Below, one piece after another: positions 43,907-53,058 of a stretch of DNA of 64,000 nt (within the stretch, counting starts at the first letter, position 1; every line of letters starts with the position of its first letter). A model generated the notes under the pieces. The model worked only from the letters and a program-made list of their open reading frames with translations. It had not been told where the DNA came from and ran no database searches. Source of the DNA: Desertifilum tharense IPPAS B-1220 (GTDB taxonomy: Bacteria > Cyanobacteriota > Cyanobacteriia > Cyanobacteriales > Desertifilaceae); assembly GCF_001746915.1 (NCBI RefSeq), contig NZ_MJGC01000110.1, forward strand, positions 62,001 to 126,000, in the 5' to 3' direction. Made by a program: the position numbers and the translations under genes.

Positions 43907-46678
43907 ATGAACGCTCCCATACATCAGCAAACCCAGGGACTGCCACTCCGCTTCTTTTTGGTGGTTCCGTTCATTGTACAAATTTCCTTAGCCGTCGGCC
44001 TCACGGGATGGCTATCGATCCGGAACGGACAGCAAGCGGTTAATGATGTGGCTAGCCAGCTTCGAGATGAAGTCACCAGTCGGATCGATAGCGAAGTTCG
44101 CTATAGCTTAGAAACCGCAATGACCATTAATCAACTGACTGTAGACTCTATGCGCCGCGAGGCTTTGACCTTTCAGAATGTGCAAGAGGTGGAGGGCGTC
44201 TACTGGGATCATTTAATCGCCTTTGACTTCATTAGCGGTCTGGGGTTAGGGCTGCCTTCAGGCGATATGATCGGCATCTTTCGCCGCGTCAAAGAGGGTC
44301 AAGAAAGCTACTTTATTGAGTATGCCAATGACTCAACGGGCGGATATTGGTTAAGCCAGCAAGTCAATTTGCAAAAACAAGTCCTGAATAGCACCAATAC
44401 AGGTAATCGCATTGATGCGCGAGAACGTCCTTGGTATCGAGCCGCTGTCGCCGCAGGTCAACCCGTTTGGACAGAAATTTATCCCTCAATTAGTCGTTCG
44501 GCCGATAAAAGTCTGGCGATTAATGCCTCTCGTCCGATTTATGACGCTAATAATAATTTTGTTGGGGTTGCGAGTGTCATTTTTAATTTGGCGCATATTA
44601 GCCAATTTCTCGATCGATTAGAACTGAGTCCGTCTGGGGAAACCTTTATCCTAGAACGCACTGGGGAGTTGGTGGGGAGTTCTGATGGCACCGATCCTTT
44701 TACCCTGGAAGCAGGACGGCTGATGGCGGTTGATAGCCCCAATCTTTTAATTCAGGCCTCTGCAACTCATTTGCAGCAGTATTTTGGCGATTTGCAGCAG
44801 ATTCAACAACCGCAGCAGCTTGAGTTTTGGATTGAGGGTCAGCGCCAATTTCTTCAGGTGACGCCGCTATCTTTGGCAGAGGGGATTAATTGGTTGATTG
44901 TGGTGGCGGTTCCGGAAGCGGATTTTATGGCACAGATTAATGCCAATACGCGCAATACAATTATTTTGTGTCTTTTGGCGTTGGCGATCGCCAGTATCGT
45001 CAGCTTAATTACGTCGCGCTGGATTAGCCACCCCATTTCTCGCCTCAGTCAGGCAACTGGCGCGATCGCCCAAGGTCAACTCAATCAAACGGTTGAAACT
45101 CAAGGGATTCAAGAGTTAGAAGTCTTGGCTCGATCGTTTAACCAAATGGCCAAGCAACTGCAAGATGTGTTTAGCGAACTTGAAGCGCGAGTCGAACGGC
45201 GAACCGCCGAATTAAAAGAAGCCAAAGACGCCGCCGATACCGCTAATCAAGCGAAAAGCGAGTTTCTCGCTAACATGAGCCACGAATTGAGAACGCCCCT
45301 AAATGGGATTTTGGGTTATGCTCAAATTCTGTTGCGCGAACCCGGTTTTAACGCCAAACAAAAAGACGGTCTCAGCATTATTCAACAATGCGGCGCTCAT
45401 CTGCTGACGCTGATTAACGATATTCTGGATTTGGCAAAAATTGAGGCCCGAAAACTGGAGTTATTCCCCCACGACTTCAACTTTCAGGCGTTTCTCAACA
45501 GCATTGTGAATATTTGTCGGATTAAAGCCGAGCAAAAAGAGATTGTCTTTGATTACCAAGTGCTGAATAAACTCCCGGCGGCTATCCAGGCGGACGAAAA
45601 GCGCCTGCGCCAAGTGTTAATCAATTTACTCAGCAATGCTATTAAGTTTACCGATACGGGCGGGCGCGTCACCTTTAAGGTAGGCGCAGTTGTGGATAGT
45701 GGCAAGACAACGGTTGTTGAGTCGCCCCCATCGTGGGTTTGCTTGCGCTTTCAAGTCGAAGATACTGGGGTGGGAATGTCCCCGGATTGGATTGAGAAAA
45801 TCTTTACCCCCTTTGAACAAGTGGGCGAGAAGCATCGGATGGTAGAAGGAACGGGTTTAGGACTTGCCATTAGCCAGCAAATTGTAGAAATGATGGGTTC
45901 TGCAATTCAAGTGGAAAGCGTTTTAGGAGAAGGAAGTCAGTTTTGGGTAGAAATTAACGTCCCCCAATCAACTGATTGGGTAGAATCTCAGACGCACGCA
46001 ACGCAGAGTATTAGTGGATATGAAGGTAAAACGCAACGATTGCTAGTGGTGGACGATCGGTGGGAGAATCGTTCAGTATTGGTGAATCTGCTAGAACCGT
46101 TAGGGTTTGAGATGGTTGAAGCCAGTCAAGGACAAGAAGGGATTGAAAGGGCGATCGCGTCTCGTCCGGATCTGGTGATTACCGATTTAGCAATGCCGGT
46201 GATGAATGGATTTGAAATGGTTCGCCAATTGCGATTGCTTCCCCAATTCCAAGACCTACCGATTATTGCTTCTTCGGCTAGCGTCTTCAATTGCGATCGC
46301 CAACAAAGTCAAGAGGCAGGTTGCACGGATTTCTTACCCAAACCGATACAATCAGAAGAATTATTAGCTCAACTCAGGCAGTATTTAAACCTGTCCTGGA
46401 TTTACCAACCGGGTAGCGAACCGGCGATCGCGCCTCAAGCTGTCCCCACACCCCCTCAAAATACTTGGATCGTCCCTCCCGCTAAGGAGTTATTAGCCCT
46501 TTATACAGCCATCCGCATCGGAGATATCCGGGCTGTAGAACAAGAGGCTCGACGAATTCAACAATTGCACCCCGACTATGGCAACTTTTCGGGCAAAATA
46601 TTGCAACTGGCTCAAGAGATGAACGAGCAGGCTATTCTCAAACTGGTTAAACCTTATGTGGAGGCTGAGAAATCATGA
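43907..46678 (+). CDS. Hybrid histidine kinase: Cache-HAMP-HisKA-HATPase-REC, 923 aa
   Basis: Membrane anchor (about residues 15-35), a periplasmic double-Cache sensor (about 50-340), second membrane segment (about 350-370), HAMP (about 372-425), coiled coil, HisKA with H459 in ANMSHELRTPL, HATPase (DTGVGMS, GTGLGLAIS) and a REC domain with D760 (ITDLAMP). The last about 90 residues are a helical domain resembling Hpt-like tails but without the phospho-accepting HxxKG histidine. It senses something outside the cytoplasm. It overlaps the next gene by four bases (ATGA), showing translational coupling; phosphotransfer to that protein's REC domain is inferred. Confidence 0.93.
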   Translation: MNAPIHQQTQGLPLRFFLVVPFIVQISLAVGLTGWLSIRNGQQAVNDVASQLRDEVTSRIDSEVRYSLETAMTINQLTVDSMRREALTFQNVQEVEGVYWDHLIAFDFISGLGLGLPSGDMIGIFRRVKEGQESYFIEYANDSTGGYWLSQQVNLQKQVLNSTNTGNRIDARERPWYRAAVAAGQPVWTEIYPSISRSADKSLAINASRPIYDANNNFVGVASVIFNLAHISQFLDRLELSPSGETFILERTGELVGSSDGTDPFTLEAGRLMAVDSPNLLIQASATHLQQYFGDLQQIQQPQQLEFWIEGQRQFLQVTPLSLAEGINWLIVVAVPEADFMAQINANTRNTIILCLLALAIASIVSLITSRWISHPISRLSQATGAIAQGQLNQTVETQGIQELEVLARSFNQMAKQLQDVFSELEARVERRTAELKEAKDAADTANQAKSEFLANMSHELRTPLNGILGYAQILLREPGFNAKQKDGLSIIQQCGAHLLTLINDILDLAKIEARKLELFPHDFNFQAFLNSIVNICRIKAEQKEIVFDYQVLNKLPAAIQADEKRLRQVLINLLSNAIKFTDTGGRVTFKVGAVVDSGKTTVVESPPSWVCLRFQVEDTGVGMSPDWIEKIFTPFEQVGEKHRMVEGTGLGLAISQQIVEMMGSAIQVESVLGEGSQFWVEINVPQSTDWVESQTHATQSISGYEGKTQRLLVVDDRWENRSVLVNLLEPLGFEMVEASQGQEGIERAIASRPDLVITDLAMPVMNGFEMVRQLRLLPQFQDLPIIASSASVFNCDRQQSQEAGCTDFLPKPIQSEELLAQLRQYLNLSWIYQPGSEPAIAPQAVPTPPQNTWIVPPAKELLALYTAIRIGDIRAVEQEARRIQQLHPDYGNFSGKILQLAQEMNEQAILKLVKPYVEAEKS

Positions 46679-48033
46679 CTCGGCAAAGTTTAATTCTAAT
46701 TGTGGAAGACAATCCCACGAATGCCCGCGTCCTATTTGATGTCCTAGAGGCGGCCGGGTTTCGGGTTTTGTTAGCTCAATCGGGAGAGAGTGCTTTAGAA
46801 AAACTGAGTGCGATTACTCCCCATTTGATTTTGTTAGATGTAATGATGCCGGGAATGGACGGGTTTGAAACCTGCCGTCGCCTCAAAGCGGCGCAAGCCA
46901 CTCAAGCCATTCCGGTGATTTTTATGACGGCTCTAACCGAAACTGCTGATAAGGTGAAAGCCTTTGCATTGGGGGCCGTCGATTACATTACGAAGCCCAT
47001 CCAACAAGAAGAAGTATTAGCGCGCGTTAACGTGCATTTGCGCTTGCAAACCCTTAATCAAGAATTGCAGGATTTAAATCAACATCTAGAGCAACAGGTG
47101 ATTCAACGCACGGTTGAACTATCATCAGCGCTTGAACAACTTCAGCAATCTCAGTTGCATTTGGTCAATAGCGAGAAAATGTCGGCTTTGGGGCAAATGG
47201 TGGCAGGTGTTGCCCATGAAATTAATAATCCTGTAGGCTTTTTGACGGGGAACTTACAGCCGGCCTTCAATTATGTTGAGGATTTATTGAGCCTGATTGA
47301 TTTGTACCAAACAAAGTATCCCCAACCCGATTCGGAGATCGAACAGCATATTGAAACCATCGATCTCGCGTTTGTGCGCGAAGATCTACCCAGTTTGCTG
47401 ACTTCTATGAAGGAAGGAATAGGGCGGATTGCCAGTATTAGCAATAGCCTGCGGACGTTTTCGCGCACAGATTGCAATCGTCAAGCTGCGTTTAATCTGC
47501 ATGAGGGATTAGATAGTACGTTGATGATTTTGGGGCATCGCTTGAAGGCTACAGCAAATCACCCTGAAATTAAAGCGGTTAAGCATTATGGCAACTTACC
47601 GTTGGTGGAATGCTATCCGGGGCAACTCAATCAGGTTTTTATGAATATTTTGAGCAATGCCATTGATGCGTTAGACGAGCAAAATCAACAGCGCGCGCCG
47701 GAAGAGATCCAGGCGAATCCCAGTCAGATTCAGATTTGGACTGAAGTTTATCAACCCGGTTGGGTGAAAGTCCGCATTCTGGATAATGGGCCGGGATTAT
47801 CTCCAGAAGCGCGATCGCACTTGTTCGATCCCTTCTTTACGACTAAACCTGTCGGGAAAGGAACGGGGTTAGGGCTATCGATTAGTTCTCAAATTGTCAC
47901 GCAAAAACATGGAGGAAGGCTTTACTGCAACTCAACGCCAGGAAAGGGTACAGAATTTGTAATTGAAATTCCCATACAGCCTTCTGTACCGCTGTCTGCT
48001 GCTGCACCGGTTCGCGGTAACGCCCGCAGTTAA
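46675..48033 (+). CDS. REC-histidine kinase protein, 452 aa
   Basis: An N-terminal receiver (about residues 5-120, D55 in LLDVMMPGMDG, K in DYITKPIQ), a coiled-coil linker, then a histidine kinase with H181 (AGVAHEINNP), G1 DNGPGLS and G2 GKGTGLGLSIS. The receiver probably gates the kinase. It is cytoplasmic and lacks a DNA-binding output. It is translated coupled to the hybrid kinase upstream (4-bp overlap). The catalytic half is closely similar to that in the 1877-residue kinase and the 877-residue kinase in this window. The stop codon overlaps that of the convergent tab2 gene. Confidence 0.93.
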   Translation: MTRQSLILIVEDNPTNARVLFDVLEAAGFRVLLAQSGESALEKLSAITPHLILLDVMMPGMDGFETCRRLKAAQATQAIPVIFMTALTETADKVKAFALGAVDYITKPIQQEEVLARVNVHLRLQTLNQELQDLNQHLEQQVIQRTVELSSALEQLQQSQLHLVNSEKMSALGQMVAGVAHEINNPVGFLTGNLQPAFNYVEDLLSLIDLYQTKYPQPDSEIEQHIETIDLAFVREDLPSLLTSMKEGIGRIASISNSLRTFSRTDCNRQAAFNLHEGLDSTLMILGHRLKATANHPEIKAVKHYGNLPLVECYPGQLNQVFMNILSNAIDALDEQNQQRAPEEIQANPSQIQIWTEVYQPGWVKVRILDNGPGLSPEARSHLFDPFFTTKPVGKGTGLGLSISSQIVTQKHGGRLYCNSTPGKGTEFVIEIPIQPSVPLSAAAPVRGNARS

Positions 48034-48830
48034 AATTCTCGTTGCAATAGCCAAAATCCGGTATAAGTCATGCCAGAATCGTCCGGTTGTACGAGGAGAA
48101 AGTGCAATCCCAGACTGGCTTGTTGGCGTTGGAGAAAAGTTTGACCCGCCGCCGCAACTTGGCGATCGCTAAACGTTTCCAGCACCCAACGATCGACTAA
48201 TCCCGCCTCTAAAATTAACCCATCCGGTTCCCCAGGGATATAATTTAACGCCGCTGGACGCACTTCTTGCAGCCACCGCGCCAAACGCATGGACTGACGG
48301 CCGCCATCAATGACTGCACCTGGAATCGGAACCGTAGAAGCCAACCCTAAATTTAAGGGCAATAACGCTTCAGGTAGGTGGCGAATGGGAATGGGACGCG
48401 CGCTAAACGCTTCAACCAGATCGCCTGCTGCCAGACTTGCAAACCGCCAGCGATCGCCCCAAAGATTTTCGGGTAAGGGCAAAGGGGGGGGTTTATCCAA
48501 AGCTAAAGGGGAAGAACCCGGTGCAGATCGTTCTATTAACCATTGCTTTAAAGCCAGAGTTTGCCGCGTCGGTTCAATCTCAATGCCTAACGGCTTGCCT
48601 ACCCCTTCTAAAAGATTGTACGCAACCGGGCGAAACACCTGAATCACCTCCGGCAGAGTCGCCGCCGCTTGTTGCAACTGCGAGATTAACCACGCTTGAT
48701 TCACCTCCGACTGAAGACAGCGCGCCTCATAGGTCAACTGGCGGGTGGCATCGCAAATCAGCAATTCCCAGAACGGCGGTCCGTTCTTTTGAGGCGACCG
48801 ATAAATATCTACTTGCCAAATTCGAGACAT
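48030..48830 (-). CDS. Tab2/Atab2 family RNA-binding protein, 266 aa
   Basis: Full-length match to the Tab2/Atab2 family: the N-terminal IWQVDIYRSP, WELLICD and C-terminal FLLVQPDDSGMTYTGFWLLQRE segments are characteristic, with the conserved DRWVLETFSD and GLGLASTVPIPG-like sequence in the middle. In algae and plants, Tab2 promotes translation of PSI and PSII mRNAs; in cyanobacteria, a photosystem-related role is inferred. It lies four bases after the small membrane-protein gene on the same strand, suggesting an operon. Confidence 0.88.
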   Translation of the reverse strand: MSRIWQVDIYRSPQKNGPPFWELLICDATRQLTYEARCLQSEVNQAWLISQLQQAAATLPEVIQVFRPVAYNLLEGVGKPLGIEIEPTRQTLALKQWLIERSAPGSSPLALDKPPPLPLPENLWGDRWRFASLAAGDLVEAFSARPIPIRHLPEALLPLNLGLASTVPIPGAVIDGGRQSMRLARWLQEVRPAALNYIPGEPDGLILEAGLVDRWVLETFSDRQVAAAGQTFLQRQQASLGLHFLLVQPDDSGMTYTGFWLLQREF

Positions 48831-48834
48831 GGTT

Positions 48835-49275
48835 TTAACGATCGATTCGATAGCGGACTAACCTTTGTACGGCTTCTGGCGAGAGTCCCAACTCTTGAAT
48901 AATGGCGGCTTCTACCGCCTCCACCTCCGTCACCGGAAACTCAAAGCGCAACTCCTTGAGGGTGGTATCGGCAGTATTAACCTGAACCTCGGTAAAGTTC
49001 TCCCGGCGGTTAATTTCTGCTTCAATACTTACAATAGTGACATCAATGGCTAAATTGAGAACTTCTTCTGGATCGGCTCTAAGTTGTTCTGCGGTTTGGT
49101 AGTTATAACTGAGAACCTGGTGCGCCACCCATCCACTGCCGACCCAAAATCCTAATCCCAATAGCGGGAGAGGCAAACAAAACTCTAAACTGGCCAGCAA
49201 CCAAGACCGTTTTAGCGATCGCGCCAACGCTTGGGAGCGAGCGTGCCAAACTTGTAACCATTGAGGTTGGGACAT
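48835..49275 (-). CDS. Single-pass membrane protein, 146 aa, unknown
   Basis: A basic cytoplasmic N-terminus of about 25 residues, one membrane segment (about 26-50, LASLEFCLPLPLLGLGFWVGSGWV), then a soluble acidic domain with TIVSIEAEINRREN, FTEVQVNT and LKELRFEFPVTE. I do not recognise it. It precedes tab2 by four bases and so is likely cotranscribed; it is divergent from rppA, with 25 bases between start codons. Confidence 0.75.
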   Translation of the reverse strand: MSQPQWLQVWHARSQALARSLKRSWLLASLEFCLPLPLLGLGFWVGSGWVAHQVLSYNYQTAEQLRADPEEVLNLAIDVTIVSIEAEINRRENFTEVQVNTADTTLKELRFEFPVTEVEAVEAAIIQELGLSPEAVQRLVRYRIDR

Positions 49276-49300
49276 ACGATCGTTAACGATAACGCGAATT

Positions 49301-49984
49301 ATGAGACTTTTACTGGTAGAAGATGACCCAGCACAACTCGACCCTCTTCATCTAGTTTTATCAGAAGTTGGCCATGTCGTGGATGCCGTGACCGACGCTG
49401 AAACCGCCCAGTGGTTAATTGAACAAAAAGATTACGATTTGTTGATTCTCGATTGGATGCTCCCTAAAATTAGCGGCGTGAGTTTGTGCCATCAATATCG
49501 CTCGGCGGGAAAAACGGCACCCGTTTTGATGCTGACGGCCAAAGATACCACCATTGATAAAGTCACGGCATTGGATGCTGGGGCCGATGATTATTTAGTG
49601 AAACCTGTGGATGTGGTGGAATTGTTGGCCCGCGTGCGTGCTTTGGGACGGCGATCGCCTCAATGGATTGGCGATACCCTGAGTATTGCCAATTTGCATC
49701 TTCACCTAACGACGCTGAAAGTGGAACGCCAACAAACCCAAGTGCAACTTTCAGGCCGCGAAAGTCAATTGTTAGAGTATTTTTTGCGCCGTCCCTACCA
49801 AGTCCTGACTCGCGAACAAATTGAGTTAGCCTTATGGGAATGGGGAACCGAACCCGAAAGCAATGCAGTCGCCAGTCAAGTCCGACGCTTGCGCCAACGC
49901 TTGCAAGCCGTAGAAGCCAGCGATTGGATTGAAACCATCTATGGGGTAGGCTATCGCCTCTCTCCACCGCCTCAGTCAGCGTAG
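49301..49984 (+). CDS. rppA: RppA-type OmpR/PhoB response regulator
   Basis: 227 aa. Receiver (residues 1-120) with phospho-acceptor D51 (LILDWMLPK), T near 82 and K near 101 (DDYLVKPVD), then an OmpR winged helix (about 130-225; LTREQIELALWEWG, SNAVASQVRRLRQRL, ETIYGVGYRL). The sequence fits the cyanobacterial RppA/NrsR group, which senses redox or nickel with RppB; the regulon here is unknown. It is followed seven bases later by the matching kinase. Confidence 0.87.
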   Translation: MRLLLVEDDPAQLDPLHLVLSEVGHVVDAVTDAETAQWLIEQKDYDLLILDWMLPKISGVSLCHQYRSAGKTAPVLMLTAKDTTIDKVTALDAGADDYLVKPVDVVELLARVRALGRRSPQWIGDTLSIANLHLHLTTLKVERQQTQVQLSGRESQLLEYFLRRPYQVLTREQIELALWEWGTEPESNAVASQVRRLRQRLQAVEASDWIETIYGVGYRLSPPPQSA

Positions 49985-49990
49985 GGAGTT

Positions 49991-51256
49991 ATGTTTCATC
50001 GTTCTCGCCGCAATTTAGCTCGCTGGTTTACCTGGTCGATGGGGAGTATTTTGGTATCGTTTGCGAGTGCGGTTTATTGTATTGAAGTGCAGGATCAACT
50101 GACCTCGTTTGACCAAGCGCTGTTAGATAAAATTCAAGTGATGGCAGCCAGCGTTGAGTATCGCTACCATCGGGGAAATTGGGAATTAAATTTAGAACAT
50201 GTGCCGCTGTTAGGCAGTAATTCGCTGCCTTTGGATAGTAACTTAGTCTATGCCCGTTGGTATAACGAGCGAGGGCAGTTAGTGCAGTTTGTGGGGGCGT
50301 TTCCTTCAGAACAGCTTGAGGAACAACCCACGTTTCAGACCATTCGCCTGTCGGAAGAGAGTTCTGAGTTATTGCGTCAAGTGACGTTTCCGGTGACGCA
50401 TCATCAAATTTTAATTGGATATTTGCAGGTGGCGATTTCTTTATCTCCGGTGCAAGAGGCGATCGCCCAAATGCGATTATTCTTATCGGTAGGCGTCCCG
50501 GTGGCGTTGGGTGCTATTACCCTGACGGGTTGGTATTTGGGGGGAAGAGCAATGTACCCGATCCGCAACGCCTACGATCATCTGCAACGATTTACGGCTA
50601 ATGCCTCTCACGAATTGCGATCGCCTTTATCGGCAATTTTGAGCAATGCTCAGGTGGGTTTAATTTTACCGATGGGGGATGGGCAAATTCAGCGCGATCG
50701 CCTCTCGCAAATTGTGAAGACGGCGAAGGAGATGAGTCAGCTTGTCGATCAACTGCTGTTTTTGTCGCGTTCGACAGAGTATTTATCGCCAGAGGTTCTC
50801 AAGCAATTCGATTTTGGGGTTTGGTTGGAAAACTTAGCGGTAGATTATGCCCCAAAACTAGAAGCCCAACAGTTACAATTGCAGACTCAATTTCCCTTAA
50901 TACCGGTCTTGATTTGTGCCGATCCGGATCTATTGCGGCAGGCGATTGTTAACTTGCTCGATAATGCCTGTAAGTATACGCCAGCGGGCGGTCAGGTTTG
51001 TTTGCGACTCTCGACATCGGTTCGTTTCGCTACCCTGGAAATTGCGGATAATGGGATTGGCATTCCGCCAGGGGATTTACCCCATATTTTTGAACGCTTT
51101 TATCGGGTAGATTCGGCTCGCAATCCGGAAACGGGGGGATTTGGTCTGGGCCTATCGATTGTCGATCAAATTGTCAAGGTTCATCGCGGTCAAATTCGGG
51201 TAAGTTCTACGGTAAATCGAGGCACCACATTTACCTTAGAATTCCCTTTGCTGTAG
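49991..51256 (+). CDS. rppB: RppB-type sensor histidine kinase
   Basis: 421 aa. Membrane segments (about residues 12-32 and 170-190) flank a periplasmic sensor of about 135 residues; then a short linker (no clear HAMP), HisKA with H207 (NASHELRSPL) and HATPase (NLLDNACKYTP, DNGIGIPPGDLPHIFERFYR, GFGLGLSIV). The start at ATG 49991 is seven bases after the rppA stop. It should phosphorylate the RppA-like regulator. The signal may be redox or metal, as in other RppAB/NrsRS pairs. Confidence 0.87.
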   Translation: MFHRSRRNLARWFTWSMGSILVSFASAVYCIEVQDQLTSFDQALLDKIQVMAASVEYRYHRGNWELNLEHVPLLGSNSLPLDSNLVYARWYNERGQLVQFVGAFPSEQLEEQPTFQTIRLSEESSELLRQVTFPVTHHQILIGYLQVAISLSPVQEAIAQMRLFLSVGVPVALGAITLTGWYLGGRAMYPIRNAYDHLQRFTANASHELRSPLSAILSNAQVGLILPMGDGQIQRDRLSQIVKTAKEMSQLVDQLLFLSRSTEYLSPEVLKQFDFGVWLENLAVDYAPKLEAQQLQLQTQFPLIPVLICADPDLLRQAIVNLLDNACKYTPAGGQVCLRLSTSVRFATLEIADNGIGIPPGDLPHIFERFYRVDSARNPETGGFGLGLSIVDQIVKVHRGQIRVSSTVNRGTTFTLEFPLL

Positions 51257-51439
51257 CAAAATCATCGCCTATCGTCAACCAACATTCGTCATAATTCCGT
51301 CATTTTTCTTTGTTAGCCTTGCGAGAGATGAAACAGAAAGTGCGAAATTCCAGCAGCAAAGGCGAAGCTTTTTTAACTGCGTTTGCAGAGTGCTGGATAG
51401 CTTTGTTTCTCAACGATACTTAAAGACTGGGTTAATTTT

Positions 51440-52570
51440 ATGAGCGTTGTATCCGTTCGTCTGAGTGTAGGCGATCGCATTCCTGCGTTTAATCTTCCTT
51501 CACAAACGGGAGAATACTTCAATATTGGTGACTTTGCGGGCAAACCCTTGGTCATCTGTTTTTTCCCCAATCCTTTAACACCAGACTGTATCGCTCAAGC
51601 GCGAGAAATTCAGACGTTATTACCCCAACTCGAAGCCATTGGCGTCAATCTAATTGGCGTTAGCCCGACTCCAGTAGAAGTCCTCCAAAATTTTGCCCAA
51701 ACGCATCAGATTCAATTTAAGTTACTCTCTGACCCAAAGGGCGCGCTTTGCCAAGAATACGGCATTCTCTACGGCAATGCTCAAAATCAATCTTTAACGG
51801 TTGCGCGCCAAACTTTTGTGGTGAATATCGATCTGCGAATTATCAAAGTTTACAATACGGTCGATCCGCACCAGCACGCGTCGCAACTGCTCGAAGATTT
51901 ACAAGCGCTACTGGCAACTGAAGTGCCGCGCCACATTACGCGCCAAGCCCCCGTTTTACTGATTCCCAACGTCTTCGATCGCGAATTTTGCCAGCATTTA
52001 ATCAATATTTGGCATACCCAAGGCAATGGCGAATCGGGGTTTATGCGCCAAGTGAACGGTCAAACGGTTGGGTTAATCGACCATAGCCATAAAATTCGCC
52101 GCGATCATTTCTTGCAAAACGGCGAAACCAAGGAACGAATTCGCTATTTATTTGGAAAACGGGTAACGCCGGAAATTTGGAAGGCCTATTGTTTTAATGT
52201 GACTCGGTTTGAAGATTTCCGAATTGTGGGTTACGATGCCAGCCGGGGGGGATATTTCCGCCCTCACCGGGATAATACCACCGCCGGAACGGCCCATCGT
52301 CGCTTTGCAATGACGATCAATTTAAATGCGGGAGAGTACGAAGGCGGTTATTTAAGATTTCCAGAATACGGTCCTCATCTCTATCGGCCAGATACGGGAA
52401 GTGCTGTGGTTTTCTCTTGCAGCTTGTTGCACGAAGCAACGGATGTAACGGCGGGATTGCGCTTTGCGTTGCTGACCTTTTTCTATGGGGAAAGAGAAGC
52501 ACAAATACGGGATGAATATCGCCGGCGCAACCAAGGAAGTGAAGACCAAAATCAAGCCTATCAACCCTAG
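51440..52570 (+). CDS. Peroxiredoxin-2OG-Fe(II) dioxygenase fusion, 376 aa
   Basis: Residues about 5-165 are an AhpC/BCP-type peroxiredoxin (RLSVGDRIPAFNLPSQTG; peroxidatic Cys in LTPDCIAQ), with no resolving Cys in the usual EAC position, so a 1-Cys type is likely. Residues about 180-355 are a prolyl 4-hydroxylase-like 2OG-Fe(II) oxygenase: iron ligands in PHRDNT and the distal His in LLHEATDV, with the 2-oxoglutarate Arg in GLRFAL. It could sense or detoxify peroxide while hydroxylating a substrate protein or lipid; the substrate is unknown. Cytoplasmic. Confidence 0.88.
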   Translation: MSVVSVRLSVGDRIPAFNLPSQTGEYFNIGDFAGKPLVICFFPNPLTPDCIAQAREIQTLLPQLEAIGVNLIGVSPTPVEVLQNFAQTHQIQFKLLSDPKGALCQEYGILYGNAQNQSLTVARQTFVVNIDLRIIKVYNTVDPHQHASQLLEDLQALLATEVPRHITRQAPVLLIPNVFDREFCQHLINIWHTQGNGESGFMRQVNGQTVGLIDHSHKIRRDHFLQNGETKERIRYLFGKRVTPEIWKAYCFNVTRFEDFRIVGYDASRGGYFRPHRDNTTAGTAHRRFAMTINLNAGEYEGGYLRFPEYGPHLYRPDTGSAVVFSCSLLHEATDVTAGLRFALLTFFYGEREAQIRDEYRRRNQGSEDQNQAYQP

Positions 52571-52591
52571 TTCTATCGTCTGCTCTAATGG

Positions 52592-52621
52592 ACCAATCCG
52601 CGCAGGTGGGTTGGTTTTTTT
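52592..52621 (+). terminator. Rho-independent terminator of the peroxiredoxin-dioxygenase gene
   Basis: ACCAATCC (52592-52599) pairs with GGGTTGGT (52608-52615) with one G-U, followed by a run of T. It lies 22 bases after the stop codon. Confidence 0.88.
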
Positions 52622-52637
52622 GCGATCGCCCTTAGAT

Positions 52638-52669
52638 AAAAAAATCCCCTGACCTAGTGGCAGGGGATT
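52638..52669 (-). terminator. Reverse-strand terminator with no gene upstream
   Basis: AATCCCCTG (52643-52651) and CAGGGGATT (52661-52669) form a 9-bp stem; on the minus strand it is followed by T7 (A7 on the plus strand). No minus-strand gene ends here, so it may end an unannotated RNA, or read-through transcripts from the gene at 53621. Confidence 0.75.
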
Positions 52670-53058
52670 GGATCAGGGTGCATCTACTGATATTTCTTTT
52701 CCGAGGGAGAAAAGGAGTTCCGGAAAAAATTAGATGAATTTGCTCGGTTTCTGACCTGCGGGGGAGGAGACTGTAAAATATTAAACCTTGAGAGTGAGAT
52801 TTCATTTCTAAAGATTATCCAAGCGGAGGACGCGCTCTGATGAGAAAGGAGCGATGATTATTTTATACAGATAGCCTCTATTGCTGATGGGTTGATAGGA
52901 CAATCGCGATCGCATCCGTAATTGATACAGATCGCAGCGTATCTAGTCTTAGCATCACTGCCAGATAGGCCGTTATCCCTCACAGTGGTGAATAGCACAG
53001 CAACAGCGCTGTCTGTTTCATAAGGTTTGCGACTCACAGGTTGTGGAGATCTAAAACG

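Larger units (their letters stand above)
52571..53058. other. 488-base gap with two terminators
   Basis: It contains a plus-strand terminator at 52592-52621 and a minus-strand one at 52638-52669, listed separately. The rest (52670-53058) shows no RNA or protein gene I can name. A reverse-strand open frame at 52858-53151 overlaps the pentapeptide gene and is not credible. Confidence 0.5.

Noticed and set aside
43666..44043. 125-codon open frame before the hybrid kinase
   Set aside because: It runs through the palindromic repeat and overlaps the real start of the kinase out of frame; no family resemblance.
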